Below are positions 1-8,655 of a DNA stretch of 20,535 nucleotides, in pieces (the stretch's first letter is position 1; the number at the start of each line of letters is the position of its first letter). The notes beneath the pieces are model-generated. The model searched no databases. It was not told the origin of the DNA and worked only from the letters and a program-made list of their open reading frames with translations. The DNA is from a virus. Location of the stretch: IMG/VR virus record IMGVR_UViG_3300043540_000217, positions 1 to 20,535 of that record; one strand, written 5' to 3'. Position numbers and translations under genes: made by a program.

Positions 1-236
1 GCGGCATATTGAGCCGGATTATTCCCATCTGAACTTGGAGCATAATGGGATGCAAAATCTGCCAAATTCCAATCTGGATGATTATTAATTTTGCTTTGTA
101 TGTCGTTAAGGAGTGCAGCTCCTCCATCTTCTGGAGTAGAAAATTGAGCAAATCCGTTTTTTCCCTGTGTCGCTCCTTGCTGACCTACAAACTTTAAATC
201 TCCTGGATTATTGAGTTGTGTAGGAATATTTGCCAT
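1..236 (-). CDS. Partial virion protein with PGNLR-type domain, possibly lysis-related
   Basis: This gene runs off the left edge; 78 codons are visible from ATG 236. The start MANIPTQLNNPGDLKFVGQQ is followed by QGKNGFAQFSTPEDGGAALL and then NLADFASHYAPSSDGNNPAQY. The order 'NNPG(N/D)L(R/K)', 'GFA.F.TPE.G..AL' and 'YAP..D.NN...Y' is a small domain I know from phage virion proteins and from N-terminal parts of phage muralytic proteins (family recognition from memory, not searched). It may help cell-wall passage during DNA entry. The start is three bases after the TAA of the preceding A/Q/N-rich virion gene, so the two are probably co-transcribed. The leader AATT has no Shine-Dalgarno. The catalytic part, if any, lies outside the window. 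Confidence 0.6.
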   Translation of the reverse strand, partial: MANIPTQLNNPGDLKFVGQQGATQGKNGFAQFSTPEDGGAALLNDIQSKINNHPDWNLADFASHYAPSSDGNNPAQYA

Positions 237-239
237 AAT

Positions 240-1703
240 TTATTTGTTTATTACCCATTTCCCATCTTTCTTAACATAAGTTCCTAATCTTGTTTGTGCT
301 GTTTCTCCTTGATTTCCAATCTGTCCGATAGTCTGTTGTAGCTGTTGCATCTTTATTTGAGCAGTTTTATCAAGCTGATCTATTACAGATAAAATTCCCT
401 GTCCGTTCATCGATGAATCTATCAAGCTCTGTGCGATGCTTGTCTGAAGATTTGTTTGGTTCTGTCCTGGCTGAGTAAGAATACTTGCATAAGAACTTGA
501 TAGTTCTGTAATTATATCTTGTAATTGTTTATAGCGTGGATCGCTTACATTATTAGCAATTACTCGTAAAAATGAGTTGACTTCATTTAACTTGGACGGA
601 TTAACACCTGAATTCTGTAGAAATGGAACAAGCCGTTGGTCTACAATGCCCTTTGCACCGTTATAAGAAGATAACCAAGTATCGTATTGATTCTGGAAAT
701 ACTTAACAGATTCAGCATTTGCAGCCGCCGCTGGTCCGGTCCCAAAATTTCCTCCGCCAATAGGTTGTCCACCTGATGCAGTTCCAGCTTGAGCGGGCTG
801 ATAGTATCCCAATCCATAAGATGATAATTGCGGAGCAGTATATCCAGCCGCAGCATTTAATGCTTGCTGTTGTAGTCCTTGAGCTCCTTGAGCTAAAGCT
901 CCTGCCTGCTGATAACCTGCTTGCTGTAATCCCGCCTGTGCCTGAGCGTTAGCTAATGCCTGTTGTGCGGCATTCATTTGATTAGCATATAGATTTTGAA
1001 CAACTCCTTCTCTGCCTTGAGCAGTTTGCTGGGTAAGTCCTTGTCCTCCTGCTATTTGAGCAATTGTATTAGCATATTGATTTTGAAGATTTTGAATATT
1101 TTTATATGCTTCTTGGATATTTGGATTATTAGCCGCTTTAGCTAATTCTTCTTGATATTGCTGATATTGCGGATTATATTGCTGAGGAGTATTTCCTAAA
1201 GCCCCTATATAACCAGGATAAGTTGCGGCTGTAGCAGAATAAGGATTAGTTTCTCGCATAGCTGTATATGGATTAGTCGTAGGAGTAAAATCTGTTTTAG
1301 TAACATCATTAGTCATAGTCTGATTATCATTTTTTGTTATTCCTGTATTCTGTTGACTTTGTGTTTGGATTTTTAATGGTGCATTAGTATTTCCGAACTG
1401 GTCTTTTTGTCCAGGTATAGATTGCATTTTAGAATAATCAATAGGATTAGATTGATTTGTATTTTGAGTATTAGAATTCAATCCTGCTGCCTGTTGACCT
1501 TGCTGAATAATCTGATTTCCTCTTTGTGCTGATTGATTAATATAATTACCTGCTTTATTTAAAAAGTTTCCTAAATTAGATACTAAGCCGCCTAAACTCC
1601 AATTATTATTAGTTGTAGGTGGTTTAATAAGACCCTGTGTCATTTTTGGATAAGAAAAATCAGGGGTATTTATTTTTCCGAGTATAGTGTTTATCTGTGC
1701 CAT
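240..1703 (-). CDS. A/Q/N-rich internal or ejected virion protein (hypothetical)
   Basis: The protein has 487 residues starting at MAQINTILGK (ATG 1703). An ATG 63 bases further upstream lies inside the adaptor gene and would add an unlikely N terminus, while ATG 1703 sits one base after that gene's TAA, the junction style used throughout this block. Composition is very rich in Gln, Ala and Asn. There is a low-complexity N-terminal third, an Ala/Gln-rich, probably helical middle (about residues 190-290), a Gly-rich linker with GGQPIGGGNFG, and a C-terminal half predicted helical, ending with DGKWVINK. There are no catalytic motifs. Long Q/A-rich helical proteins next to the adaptor are often internal core or ejection proteins of short-tailed phages; that role is inferred from position and composition only. 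Confidence 0.6.
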   Translation of the reverse strand: MAQINTILGKINTPDFSYPKMTQGLIKPPTTNNNWSLGGLVSNLGNFLNKAGNYINQSAQRGNQIIQQGQQAAGLNSNTQNTNQSNPIDYSKMQSIPGQKDQFGNTNAPLKIQTQSQQNTGITKNDNQTMTNDVTKTDFTPTTNPYTAMRETNPYSATAATYPGYIGALGNTPQQYNPQYQQYQEELAKAANNPNIQEAYKNIQNLQNQYANTIAQIAGGQGLTQQTAQGREGVVQNLYANQMNAAQQALANAQAQAGLQQAGYQQAGALAQGAQGLQQQALNAAAGYTAPQLSSYGLGYYQPAQAGTASGGQPIGGGNFGTGPAAAANAESVKYFQNQYDTWLSSYNGAKGIVDQRLVPFLQNSGVNPSKLNEVNSFLRVIANNVSDPRYKQLQDIITELSSSYASILTQPGQNQTNLQTSIAQSLIDSSMNGQGILSVIDQLDKTAQIKMQQLQQTIGQIGNQGETAQTRLGTYVKKDGKWVINK

Positions 1704-1704
1704 A

Positions 1705-2832
1705 TTATTTTGCAAATATATATAAGTTTGGATTAGTTTGTATTGGTGAATCAGATAAATCGACATTTACCTGTTTAGTTGCAAGATATTTTTTCATTTG
1801 ATTATATCTTTCATTAAATAAATTATTGTAAATAGTATATCTGTCCGTGTCTTTAACTATTGAAGAAAAATAGACTTTTAATGCTCCATATACTATAGCA
1901 TCGTGAAAATCTGGAGAAAGCAGAGGGTATTGTCCTATAAGCAAAGTTCCACCACCGGAAGATGTAGGAACATTAACTATTGGTTTAACTAGAGTTAAAT
2001 GAGTATTATCTGTAATGCTTTGAACTTGATATGCTAACCCGTCTCCTTGTGGGGGATTAGCTGTAAAGAATATATTAGCGAAAGTTAAATCTACCCCCGC
2101 AGGAAATAGTCCAGTGGTATTCCAAGTTGTTCCACTTCCAACTACTGCATTTGAGCCTACCACTAATCCTCCTGATGCTATTGTTCCTGCTGTGTAATCT
2201 TCGTATGTCATATCAGGAACAGCCACCTGACAGTTTAATGTTATTATTTCATTTGATGTTGCAGGAATAGGCCAGAATCCAATTTGATTATTATAAACAT
2301 AGAAATAAGCTGGAATTGATGATGTATATGGAAGTGCATTTAATTTAGTCCATTCTTGAATAGATTGAACTGGTGCTGGGGAATAAACTAATTGTCCTAT
2401 AGTTATTGTTCCATTTTTTATTTTAGAAACATTAGCCGGCAACTGATAAAACTGGACACCAATGCAAGAAATACTTGCCGATGTTTGAATTGAAGTTGTT
2501 GGAGTTTGCCAGTTTATCGCAGTTGATCCCTGAGTAAAAAATACCGTTCTTTGTTCTCCATTTGAAAATACCACTAATTGTTGACAGGTTGTATTCGTCC
2601 AAGCAGATGTCAGAGTAGCAGAAGTAGATCCAGAAGCGAGATTTGAAGATGTTATATTTAGTTTTTGCGGACCAATGGTCAAAAGGGTAAAACTTCTCTC
2701 GTTATCAAAAAAATCTTGTAATAGATATTTATGCTGAATGTTAATTAAAGTCCCTGCTAATGTATTATTGGCAGTTGAACTATTCAGTGATAAATCCATA
2801 AATAGTTTTTTGAGCTGTGTGTAAGATTTCAT
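1705..2832 (-). CDS. Head-tail adaptor-like structural protein
   Basis: The protein has 375 residues. The N-terminal part (TLINIQHKYLLQDFFDNERS) and the C-terminal helix-rich part (YPLLSPDFHDAIVYGALKVY, then KDTDRYTIYNNLFNERYNQMK) match the layout of phage adaptor proteins that ring the portal, where a 'P..yHdalv.yAl..y' helix precedes a second helix. Between them is a beta-rich region with WPIPATSNEIITLNC and an inserted region (about 215-300) rich in Gly, Ser and Thr. ATG 2832 is used; a second ATG at codon 12 (2799) is possible. The gene lies between a tail-type structural gene and the A/Q/N-rich virion protein. The adaptor call rests on remembered family patterns and is moderately sure. 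Confidence 0.6.
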   Translation of the reverse strand: MKSYTQLKKLFMDLSLNSSTANNTLAGTLINIQHKYLLQDFFDNERSFTLLTIGPQKLNITSSNLASGSTSATLTSAWTNTTCQQLVVFSNGEQRTVFFTQGSTAINWQTPTTSIQTSASISCIGVQFYQLPANVSKIKNGTITIGQLVYSPAPVQSIQEWTKLNALPYTSSIPAYFYVYNNQIGFWPIPATSNEIITLNCQVAVPDMTYEDYTAGTIASGGLVVGSNAVVGSGTTWNTTGLFPAGVDLTFANIFFTANPPQGDGLAYQVQSITDNTHLTLVKPIVNVPTSSGGGTLLIGQYPLLSPDFHDAIVYGALKVYFSSIVKDTDRYTIYNNLFNERYNQMKKYLATKQVNVDLSDSPIQTNPNLYIFAK

Positions 2833-2848
2833 ATTATAATTATAACAC

Positions 2849-3292
2849 TTATAGATTAAATGTAATAAAAACTGTGGAATTGCCGGCAGAGCTTGAAACG
2901 ACTGTTATTGGCTGTCCAGCAATATGTTTTGTATTCGAAAGTGTCCCTGAACCCGTCATTACTCCCGCAGTTGTTGATTTGGCTATTACTGCCACCGAAG
3001 CCCCATTATTTGATATCGTTATATTTCCTGCCGTTGTATCCATAGAAGATATAAAAATACCCGTTATTGTACAATTTAATGGGACTATCGGGATGACTGA
3101 TACGGATGTTGTCCCATTGGTTAAAACTGCACACATAGATGCTTTTGGTTGTCCGCTCAGCGAGGAATAGGCAATCTTTTGACTATCTGTCCCATTATGA
3201 GTATGCATAGGAACTGGGGATAGTTTAAACTGAGATGAGAAGTCTGTTCCTTTAATTGACTGTGAATTGTTTAATGGTGTTTGGTCGAGCAT
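2849..3292 (-). CDS. Small tail-associated structural protein with HTHNG motif
   Basis: The protein has 147 residues, starting one base after the TAA of the 600-residue tail protein (TAA-T-ATG). Residues about 29-47 read MHTHNGTDSQKIAYSSLSG; 'HTHNG.ds..I.y..L.G' is a common element in phage fibre and baseplate-like proteins, often linking an N-terminal attachment part to a beta-rich body. The remainder (VSVIPIVPLNCTITGIFISS and onward) looks like a compact beta-sandwich ending in FITFNL. No enzyme motif is visible. Position between a propeller-like tail protein and the adaptor supports a virion role; the exact role is unknown. Confidence 0.6.
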   Translation of the reverse strand: MLDQTPLNNSQSIKGTDFSSQFKLSPVPMHTHNGTDSQKIAYSSLSGQPKASMCAVLTNGTTSVSVIPIVPLNCTITGIFISSMDTTAGNITISNNGASVAVIAKSTTAGVMTGSGTLSNTKHIAGQPITVVSSSAGNSTVFITFNL

Positions 3293-3293
3293 A

Positions 3294-5096
3294 TTATTCT
3301 ATATTTGAGATACCTGTCATTGGTTTAGTAGCTCCAATAATTCTTAATTCTGTTAAACGATTAAATGAAGGCGAAGATGTTTTTCCTGTTAAAATTGCTT
3401 TTACATATAACCACTGCATATTTTGCAGAGGAAATCCGAGACTATTGCCTGATACTAAAGAACCATCTCCATTAACCGTCAAAACACTGGTGAATGTACC
3501 ATCTAAAGAAGATGCTACCTGTAATTCTACCGTTTCTCCGACTTGAAGCGGTTTGGCTAATTTAAATTCAATCTGTTGTGGTGTTATTGGCTTGAGTAAA
3601 GTTCCTATTGGAATAGCATCTGAAATAATATAAGATTGTCCGCCCGTGTAGGGATTTGATGTGCAAATGTCTACCCCTGAGTCAATGCTACCACTATGAA
3701 CCCATCCGGCGATTATTTCATCTCCCGATGCTCCCGTGCTTAAAGCTGATACCCAACCCATAGTATATGAACCAAAAGATAATTGATGAGCTAAACTTAA
3801 CGCTCCTGTTACTGGGTCAATCATCCATACTCCTGTATATGAACCAACTTGATTTCCTCCTACTGTCGCAAATATTCCAAAATATAATCTATTCCTGTTA
3901 TAAATTGCTCCAGTGAATGTAAAAGTAGGTTCAAATGTGCCAGATAGATGATCAGGAACTTTTGCAAACCAGCTCACTTGTGTTCCATTAGTAATATAGA
4001 TATTTCCCCTATTTCCTATAAATACATAAACATTAGTATTAACCGTCACTAAAGATTGGACATTATTTTCAGGCAATAGAATAGGAGTGGTGTTGGTGCT
4101 AATAGTATCCCAATTATAAATCGTATTTCCTATTCCCCCAATTAAGATATTTTGTCCTAGTGGAGTAAGGCACGTTACTTTATCAGTGAAAGGAAGTAGT
4201 GGAAATGTATTTGTAGTATAGGTTGATGGAGTTGCAGGGTCAAAAAGCGTTGATGAAGATGTCTGATAAAACTGAATTATATTTGAACCGTTACCAAAAT
4301 AAACCGTTCCATTTGGTGCCACAATAGATGGATGTTTGTTATAAGAAGTATCAAGAACCGAACCAGACGGAGTCCACCCATAATGCCAAGTCCAATTTGC
4401 TGAATCGGTTGTTATAAAATAATCAATATATTGTCCCCTAAAAACCATTAAATATCCTTTAGCGGTTGTTCCATTAGATGCTTCATAATAAAGAAGTCCT
4501 TGTCCAAATGCATTCGTAAGTGTTGTATTTCCTGTATATTCCCAGTATCCACTCTGTGTTGTCCATTGATTTGTCCAAACCAGTCCATTGCCATCCACGA
4601 GATAATTATACAACTGATTCCTTGTCGAACTATGTGCCTTGGCAAATGCGGTCGGCATTCCCATATTATATGAGTTGAAAGTTCCAGTGCCACCTGATGT
4701 ATAAGAAACTCCAACCCCTGCTTGAAATACAGACATTAAATTACACCATCCCGTCCCATTTGTTTGACTGCAATTAAACACCCAATACGGAGTATTTGTT
4801 GTAAGTCCCCCAATAGTAGTAGATGTGAAATAAATTGCCATTCCATTTTCCAATCCAGTGGCACCCGTAAAATAGATTTCTAAACCAGCACCATTGCTTC
4901 CAACGTTCGTTACCGTTGCCCCACTAAACGACGGAGAAGATGCTTTTGCCATTGAAAAGTTTATGTCTACTTCCCCCGGAACATTAGTCAAATTAACCGA
5001 TTTAGCATCAGTTAATCCTTGATAAGGAGAAACACCTATTCCCCCTTGAAATCCATTTATTACTATATCTCCTGTGGATTGGTCAATTTGATACAT
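3294..5096 (-). CDS. Large beta-rich tail or stabilisation protein (propeller-like)
   Basis: The protein has 600 residues, nearly all beta-prone, rich in Gly, Thr, Asn, Ser and aromatic residues. The N terminus has VSPYQGLTDAKSVNLTNVPG, an opening that resembles proteins plugging or extending the portal channel in short-tailed phages, where a similar start precedes a beta-propeller. Repeating blade-like strands of the type 'NGLVWTNQW', 'NGTVYFGNG', 'NIYITNGTQ' and 'RLYFGIFA' support a propeller. The last 120 residues (PLQVGETVELQVASSLDGTF onward) look like a separate beta domain. It starts three bases after the small membrane protein. A role as tail nozzle, hub or DNA-stabilising protein is inferred; a receptor-binding role is the main alternative. 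Confidence 0.6.
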   Translation of the reverse strand: MYQIDQSTGDIVINGFQGGIGVSPYQGLTDAKSVNLTNVPGEVDINFSMAKASSPSFSGATVTNVGSNGAGLEIYFTGATGLENGMAIYFTSTTIGGLTTNTPYWVFNCSQTNGTGWCNLMSVFQAGVGVSYTSGGTGTFNSYNMGMPTAFAKAHSSTRNQLYNYLVDGNGLVWTNQWTTQSGYWEYTGNTTLTNAFGQGLLYYEASNGTTAKGYLMVFRGQYIDYFITTDSANWTWHYGWTPSGSVLDTSYNKHPSIVAPNGTVYFGNGSNIIQFYQTSSSTLFDPATPSTYTTNTFPLLPFTDKVTCLTPLGQNILIGGIGNTIYNWDTISTNTTPILLPENNVQSLVTVNTNVYVFIGNRGNIYITNGTQVSWFAKVPDHLSGTFEPTFTFTGAIYNRNRLYFGIFATVGGNQVGSYTGVWMIDPVTGALSLAHQLSFGSYTMGWVSALSTGASGDEIIAGWVHSGSIDSGVDICTSNPYTGGQSYIISDAIPIGTLLKPITPQQIEFKLAKPLQVGETVELQVASSLDGTFTSVLTVNGDGSLVSGNSLGFPLQNMQWLYVKAILTGKTSSPSFNRLTELRIIGATKPMTGISNIE

Positions 5097-5099
5097 TTT

Positions 5100-5372
5100 T
5101 TATAAATATTTACTTATAATTGGTGAAATAATCGGAATTAAAATCTGTATTGCCACCAGAATAACCGAACCTATCGTGGCTATTTTTGTTAGTTTTAAAG
5201 ACAATTCGTTATGTCTTTCTATGTTTTTTAATTCCATAGTATTTAGGGCTTCTTGAATATGCGGTAAGTGATTAGTTATTACTTTATCTACTTTCTGGTC
5301 AACTAAATTAACCCTTTCTTTAAGGTCTCTGCTTGACTCTTCTAAAATTGATATTCTTTCTTTTTCGTTCAT
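5100..5372 (-). CDS. XhlA/holin-like coiled-coil membrane protein
   Basis: The protein has 90 residues from ATG 5372 (MNEKERISIL). This start overlaps the TGA of the Gly-rich gene (ATGA), which makes it preferable to an ATG 84 bases upstream buried in that gene. Residues 1-60 form an amphipathic, probably coiled-coil segment (LKERVNLVDQKVDKVITNHL). Residues about 64-88 (IATIGSVILVAIQILIPIIS) form one hydrophobic membrane segment, followed by a short KYL tail. A charged coiled coil with a single C-terminal membrane helix is the layout of XhlA-type phage lysis accessory proteins and some holins. No endolysin is seen beside it, so a membrane-anchored virion accessory role is also possible. Confidence 0.6.
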   Translation of the reverse strand: MNEKERISILEESSRDLKERVNLVDQKVDKVITNHLPHIQEALNTMELKNIERHNELSLKLTKIATIGSVILVAIQILIPIISPIISKYL

Positions 5373-6118
5373 AGGTTTAAAAGTAATAATCTGCGACGAT
5401 TTGGCACAATAATAGTCGGCGTCCAAGTATAAGTTCCTGGGGTTGTAAAAGCCCAAACATCTAAACTACCATATACTGTATGAGTTCCACCTATTGCAGA
5501 AAAAATTGTTCCAACTGGAGCTGTTATTATAACTGCACCTGAACCTCCATTACCACCAGGAGCAAGAGCCTCAGCTGTCCCACCACCACCACCAAAAAGT
5601 CCCCCTTGACCTCCACAGCTACTTGTGCCTAGCGAACCATTTGTTCCACCATAGCCCAAATAACTACCACCACCAGTTCCACTAGTAAAAGAACCAATAT
5701 TAATCCAACCACTACCACCTCCACCGCCACCATAGACACCGCCATTACAACCACTAACTTCACCGTCATTGCTAGCACCATTTTGTGTTGTTCCTGCACC
5801 TCCACCGCCACCAAAACCATATCCATTTTCTCCTCCGTTTCCACCATTGTGTCCACTATCCCCTACATAAGTTCCGCCAGCAGCATTAACACCAGAGCCG
5901 CCACCATTACCAGCAACTATTGTATTATTTATAAAATAACTTTGACCACCGCTACTACCTCCACTACCACCAGCACCAACGACAACTGTATATCCAGTTT
6001 CGTAAGTGACTGATATATTATTCTTTTTACCATATCCTCCGCCAGCTCCAGAACCAGTTCCACCATTATTAGTACCTCCTCCACCTCCACCCCAACATTC
6101 GACTGTTACATTTGGCAT
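5369..6118 (-). CDS. Glycine-rich adhesin-like tail protein
   Basis: The protein has 249 residues. It opens with MPNVTVECWGGGGGGTNNGG, then has a bipartite Gly-rich body with many GGGG runs and alternating Ser/Asn/Thr, with hydrophobic strands (YTVVVGAGGSGG, AVIITAPVGTIF) between them. The C-terminal 35 residues contain DVWAFTTPGTYTWTPTI. Gly-rich domains of this type are known as receptor-recognising tips in some phage adhesins (polyglycine sandwich folds), and 'PGTYTW..P....VTVE.WG.GGGG' is a common fibre module in environmental phages. It lies directly after a fibre-like protein, so a host-recognition role is likely but unproven. Its TGA overlaps the start of the next gene. Confidence 0.65.
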   Translation of the reverse strand: MPNVTVECWGGGGGGTNNGGTGSGAGGGYGKKNNISVTYETGYTVVVGAGGSGGSSGGQSYFINNTIVAGNGGGSGVNAAGGTYVGDSGHNGGNGGENGYGFGGGGGAGTTQNGASNDGEVSGCNGGVYGGGGGGSGWINIGSFTSGTGGGSYLGYGGTNGSLGTSSCGGQGGLFGGGGGTAEALAPGGNGGSGAVIITAPVGTIFSAIGGTHTVYGSLDVWAFTTPGTYTWTPTIIVPNRRRLLLLNL

Positions 6119-6148
6119 ATTATTTAATAATTTTTATATCGACTTTTT

Positions 6149-7660
6149 TTATTGTTGATTATTAAATGAAACTAATGCTCGGGTAGTCGTAACATATTTG
6201 ATAATTATCTCCATAGTTTTTGAAGCCGTTGTAGTTGTCGGTAGAGCTGCGCCAATTCCAGCGTAATTCGTTCCAAAAGAAATAGTTCGTGCGGTGCCAT
6301 TATCCGTCAAATAAATTACAAAAATATCACCAACCGAAGGAGAAGTTGCATTGTTTATAGTGATAGCATTAGCCAGAGCAGTGACATAATATTCATCGTA
6401 ACTTGATTTATCAGGAGTAATCGAACTTGGAGTTGTTTGGGAGTTCTGACGAGGGCTTATTCTTTTATTTGTTAGCGTATCTGTTGTTGCTCTGCCAACA
6501 AGTGTATCAGTAGATGTGGGGAGTGTTAAAGTTCCTGTATTAACGATAGATGAAATGACTGGAGTTGTTAAAGTTGGCGAATTAGAAAATACAAGCGAAC
6601 CTGAACCAGTTTCATCTGTTATTGCAGAGGCTAAATTAGAACTTGATGGTGTAGCAAGAAAAGTCGCTATACCTGTTCCAAGCCCACTAACACCCGTTGA
6701 TATAGGTAGTCCTGTGCAGTTAGTTAAAGTTCCCGAAGCTGGCGTGCCTAATGCTGGAGTTACTAGTGTGGGAGAATTAAGTGTTTTGTTAGTGAGTGTC
6801 TGGGTATCGCTTAAAGTTACGGCGGTATTTACTACCCCAGTAGCGGGGAGTCCCGTGCAGTTTGTAAGAGTACCTGATACGGGAGTGCCTAATGCTGGTG
6901 TAACTAAAGTTGGCGAAGTATCCAGCACTAAAGCACCCGAACCTGTCGTTCCATTAGATAAATCTGATGCTGATATTTGCGACCACACAGGAGCCGCAGA
7001 TGCCGTTCCCGTTCCCGTTTGAGATAGATATTGTTTTACTGTGGTGATATTTCCAGCTAATCTGGTAGCCGCAGGGGTTGCGTCTTCATAAATTAAATCA
7101 CCTAAAGTAGTCATTGGATTTGTAAAACCAGCTGATGGTGTCTGCCAAGTGGCTGCTGTTGAAGATATGGCGGTTAATACCTGTCCAGCAGTTGGAGCGG
7201 TTGCTTCGGAAACATTGACTACTGTCGTAGCGGAATTAAGAGCATCTGTTTTGGCTGATTTTCCTGTAGTGTCTTGATTGAGAATCGGAAAGTCGGAATC
7301 TGTAGCAATACTTAATTCTCCCGTTGAAGTAGTTGATTTTAATATACCTGTAGCCAATGAAGCAGTTCCTGCGGAATAATCCGTTCCTGCAACCGCAGCA
7401 GATATTGCCGTTCCATTCCCCTTGAGTAGTCCAGTTATTGTCGTGGATAGAGTTATTGCTGGCGTAGTATTTGGAGTATCTACTGTTCCCGCAAATCCAT
7501 TAGCTGAGACAACGGATACATCCGTTACATTTCCTGAAGGCAAATCACATAAAACCCTATGAGTAGTCGGATCTATGGCTACAGTTACAGGAGTGGATAA
7601 ATCTACGGAGCTTACTCCTAATAATGTCGGTATAAAATTTTGGTCTCGTGATGCTTGCAT
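6149..7660 (-). CDS. Tail fibre-like protein with repeated PALGTP/TLTNKT modules
   Basis: The protein has 503 residues. Residues 1-40 form an N-terminal module ([20 protein letters not shown]) shared with the gene just upstream. Residues 248-273 and 296-319 are near-identical repeats of '[12 protein letters not shown](V/A)SGTLT' plus NCTGLP, separated by [12 protein letters not shown]; a third decayed copy is at 361-371 (SPTLTTPVI), followed by another DTLTNK. This TLTNKT/PALGTP pattern is widespread in phage fibre and appendage proteins as beta-helical stalk. The C-terminal 80 residues ([15 protein letters not shown] onward) look like a compact beta head domain, perhaps for trimerisation or binding. 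It starts one base after the 89-residue gene's TAA (TAA-T-ATG). Confidence 0.75.
   Translation of the reverse strand: MQASRDQNFIPTLLGVSSVDLSTPVTVAIDPTTHRVLCDLPSGNVTDVSVVSANGFAGTVDTPNTTPAITLSTTITGLLKGNGTAISAAVAGTDYSAGTASLATGILKSTTSTGELSIATDSDFPILNQDTTGKSAKTDALNSATTVVNVSEATAPTAGQVLTAISSTAATWQTPSAGFTNPMTTLGDLIYEDATPAATRLAGNITTVKQYLSQTGTGTASAAPVWSQISASDLSNGTTGSGALVLDTSPTLVTPALGTPVSGTLTNCTGLPATGVVNTAVTLSDTQTLTNKTLNSPTLVTPALGTPASGTLTNCTGLPISTGVSGLGTGIATFLATPSSSNLASAITDETGSGSLVFSNSPTLTTPVISSIVNTGTLTLPTSTDTLVGRATTDTLTNKRISPRQNSQTTPSSITPDKSSYDEYYVTALANAITINNATSPSVGDIFVIYLTDNGTARTISFGTNYAGIGAALPTTTTASKTMEIIIKYVTTTRALVSFNNQQ
6704..6919 (-). repeat. Direct repeat pair inside the tail fibre-like gene
   Basis: Two in-frame DNA repeats of about 72-78 bp at 6842-6919 and 6704-6775 encode the [12 protein letters not shown]...NCTGLP modules. 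They are diverged at third codon positions (for example GGAGTTAC versus GGTGTAAC), so they are an old duplication kept by protein selection and not a recent copy. Confidence 0.7.
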
Positions 7661-7661
7661 A

Positions 7662-7931
7662 TTAGTGTAAATTTATTAAAAGTTTATTATTAGCATCTGC
7701 GTATGCTATCACTGGAGTGCTAAAATCTGCCGAAGAAACCCCTATCATAGTAGGAACTCCGTTATCATCGTGTATAGCATTATTTGGTCCTAAATCAATG
7801 CCCGTTGTTCCATCTGATATCCGAAGTGCGTGAGTTATTGGATTAACGGCTATTTTGACGATGGTCTTTCCATCAGATTCTAATACTGCAGTTTTTGTAT
7901 TTATGAAATTATCATCTTTTGATGCGTTCAT
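7662..7931 (-). CDS. Small fibre-attachment-like protein, paralogue of neighbouring fibre N terminus
   Basis: The protein has 89 residues. Its first part ([17 protein letters not shown] ... [15 protein letters not shown]) and its last part ([20 protein letters not shown]) together match residues 1-40 of the downstream fibre protein ([20 protein letters not shown], then [16 protein letters not shown]). It therefore looks like a free-standing, internally duplicated form of the fibre's N-terminal module, perhaps a connector to the virion. The two genes are separated by one base. No catalytic motif is visible; function is inferred from similarity and order only. Confidence 0.6.
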   Translation of the reverse strand: MNASKDDNFINTKTAVLESDGKTIVKIAVNPITHALRISDGTTGIDLGPNNAIHDDNGVPTMIGVSSADFSTPVIAYADANNKLLINLH

Positions 7932-7941
7932 ATTTTTTATA

Positions 7942-8649
7942 TTATTTTATTCTATTAAGGGCTCTTTCAAGTGTTGCTCTTTGGTCTGCCAATCTTATTT
8001 TTTCTATCTTTAACTCTTCTTCTTTTTGTCTATTTTCTTGCTCTTTTTTTTCTAATTCTTTTTCTTTTGCCGCTATTCTTTTTTCTTTCAATTCAATTTC
8101 TTTTTCGGCGTTTTCTCTAAACTTGATTGCTTCTTCCCGTATTTTTCTTGCTTCCAATAAAGAATTTTTACTATCTATACTATCATTAGAAGCTCTTATA
8201 TGAAGTCTGTTTGCTTCTTCTTCGTGTGTAGCGGCTCTTGCTAAAGAGTCTTTTGTTTCTTGAATTGTAATGGCTATGTCTATTTCTTCTAATTTCACTT
8301 TATGCTCTCTTTCCTCGATTTCTTTTTCTTTTTTCTCTAAAGCGGCTTTAAGTTTTTCTAAATTAAGTCTTTCTTCTTTGGATAAAGCAGTCTCGGTCAT
8401 CATTTCTCTACGCAAATCATCCGCTTCTTTTTGAATAGACTCTTTTTTAGCCAATAAATCCGCAATCTCTTTAGTAATGGCGGAGAGGGACTCATTACGA
8501 AACTTATTGAGAGCTTCTTCTTCTTTTGCTTTCAATTCTCGTAATGAATCCACTTTACGACTTATTTTAAGTCCCTCCGCTATCACTAATGATTTTTCGG
8601 CATTTTGGGCTTTAATTATTTCTGATTTTGGAAGTAATTTAATTCCCAT
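7942..8649 (-). CDS. Long coiled-coil protein, unknown function
   Basis: The protein has 235 residues, almost all charged alpha-helix. After a short N-terminal MGIKLLPKSEIIKAQNAEKS come heptad-like Glu/Lys/Leu/Ala/Arg stretches from about residue 30 to the end (LEKLKAALEKKEKEIEEREH, then EKRIAAKEKELEKKEQENRQ). No globular or enzymatic domain is visible. In this position, between head decoration and fibre genes, it could be a structural rod, a fibre chaperone or an internal virion protein; none can be preferred. It starts six bases after the previous TAA. Confidence 0.6.
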   Translation of the reverse strand: MGIKLLPKSEIIKAQNAEKSLVIAEGLKISRKVDSLRELKAKEEEALNKFRNESLSAITKEIADLLAKKESIQKEADDLRREMMTETALSKEERLNLEKLKAALEKKEKEIEEREHKVKLEEIDIAITIQETKDSLARAATHEEEANRLHIRASNDSIDSKNSLLEARKIREEAIKFRENAEKEIELKEKRIAAKEKELEKKEQENRQKEEELKIEKIRLADQRATLERALNRIK

Positions 8650-8655
8650 AATAAT

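Noticed and set aside
2833-2844. Two overlapping-looking TATAAT strings just before the adaptor ATG
   Set aside because: They lie 0-6 bases from the start codon with no convincing -35 at 16-18 bp, so they are more simply an A/T-rich leader.
5373-5456. Longer start for the XhlA-like protein (28 extra codons)
   Set aside because: The extension lies inside the Gly-rich gene and looks unlike the rest of the protein; ATG 5372 forms an ATGA junction typical of this genome.
6704-6919. Regular repeats suggestive of a CRISPR-like array
   Set aside because: Only two copies, in frame, diverged at third positions and protein-coding; they are fibre modules.
6516-7022. Long plus-strand open frame (168 codons) inside the fibre-like gene
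   Set aside because: It is antisense to a repeat-rich fibre gene; its PxxGVP/VTxVGE-like repeats mirror the PALGTP repeats and no promoter or start context supports it. Other plus-strand frames in the window are likewise antisense shadows.
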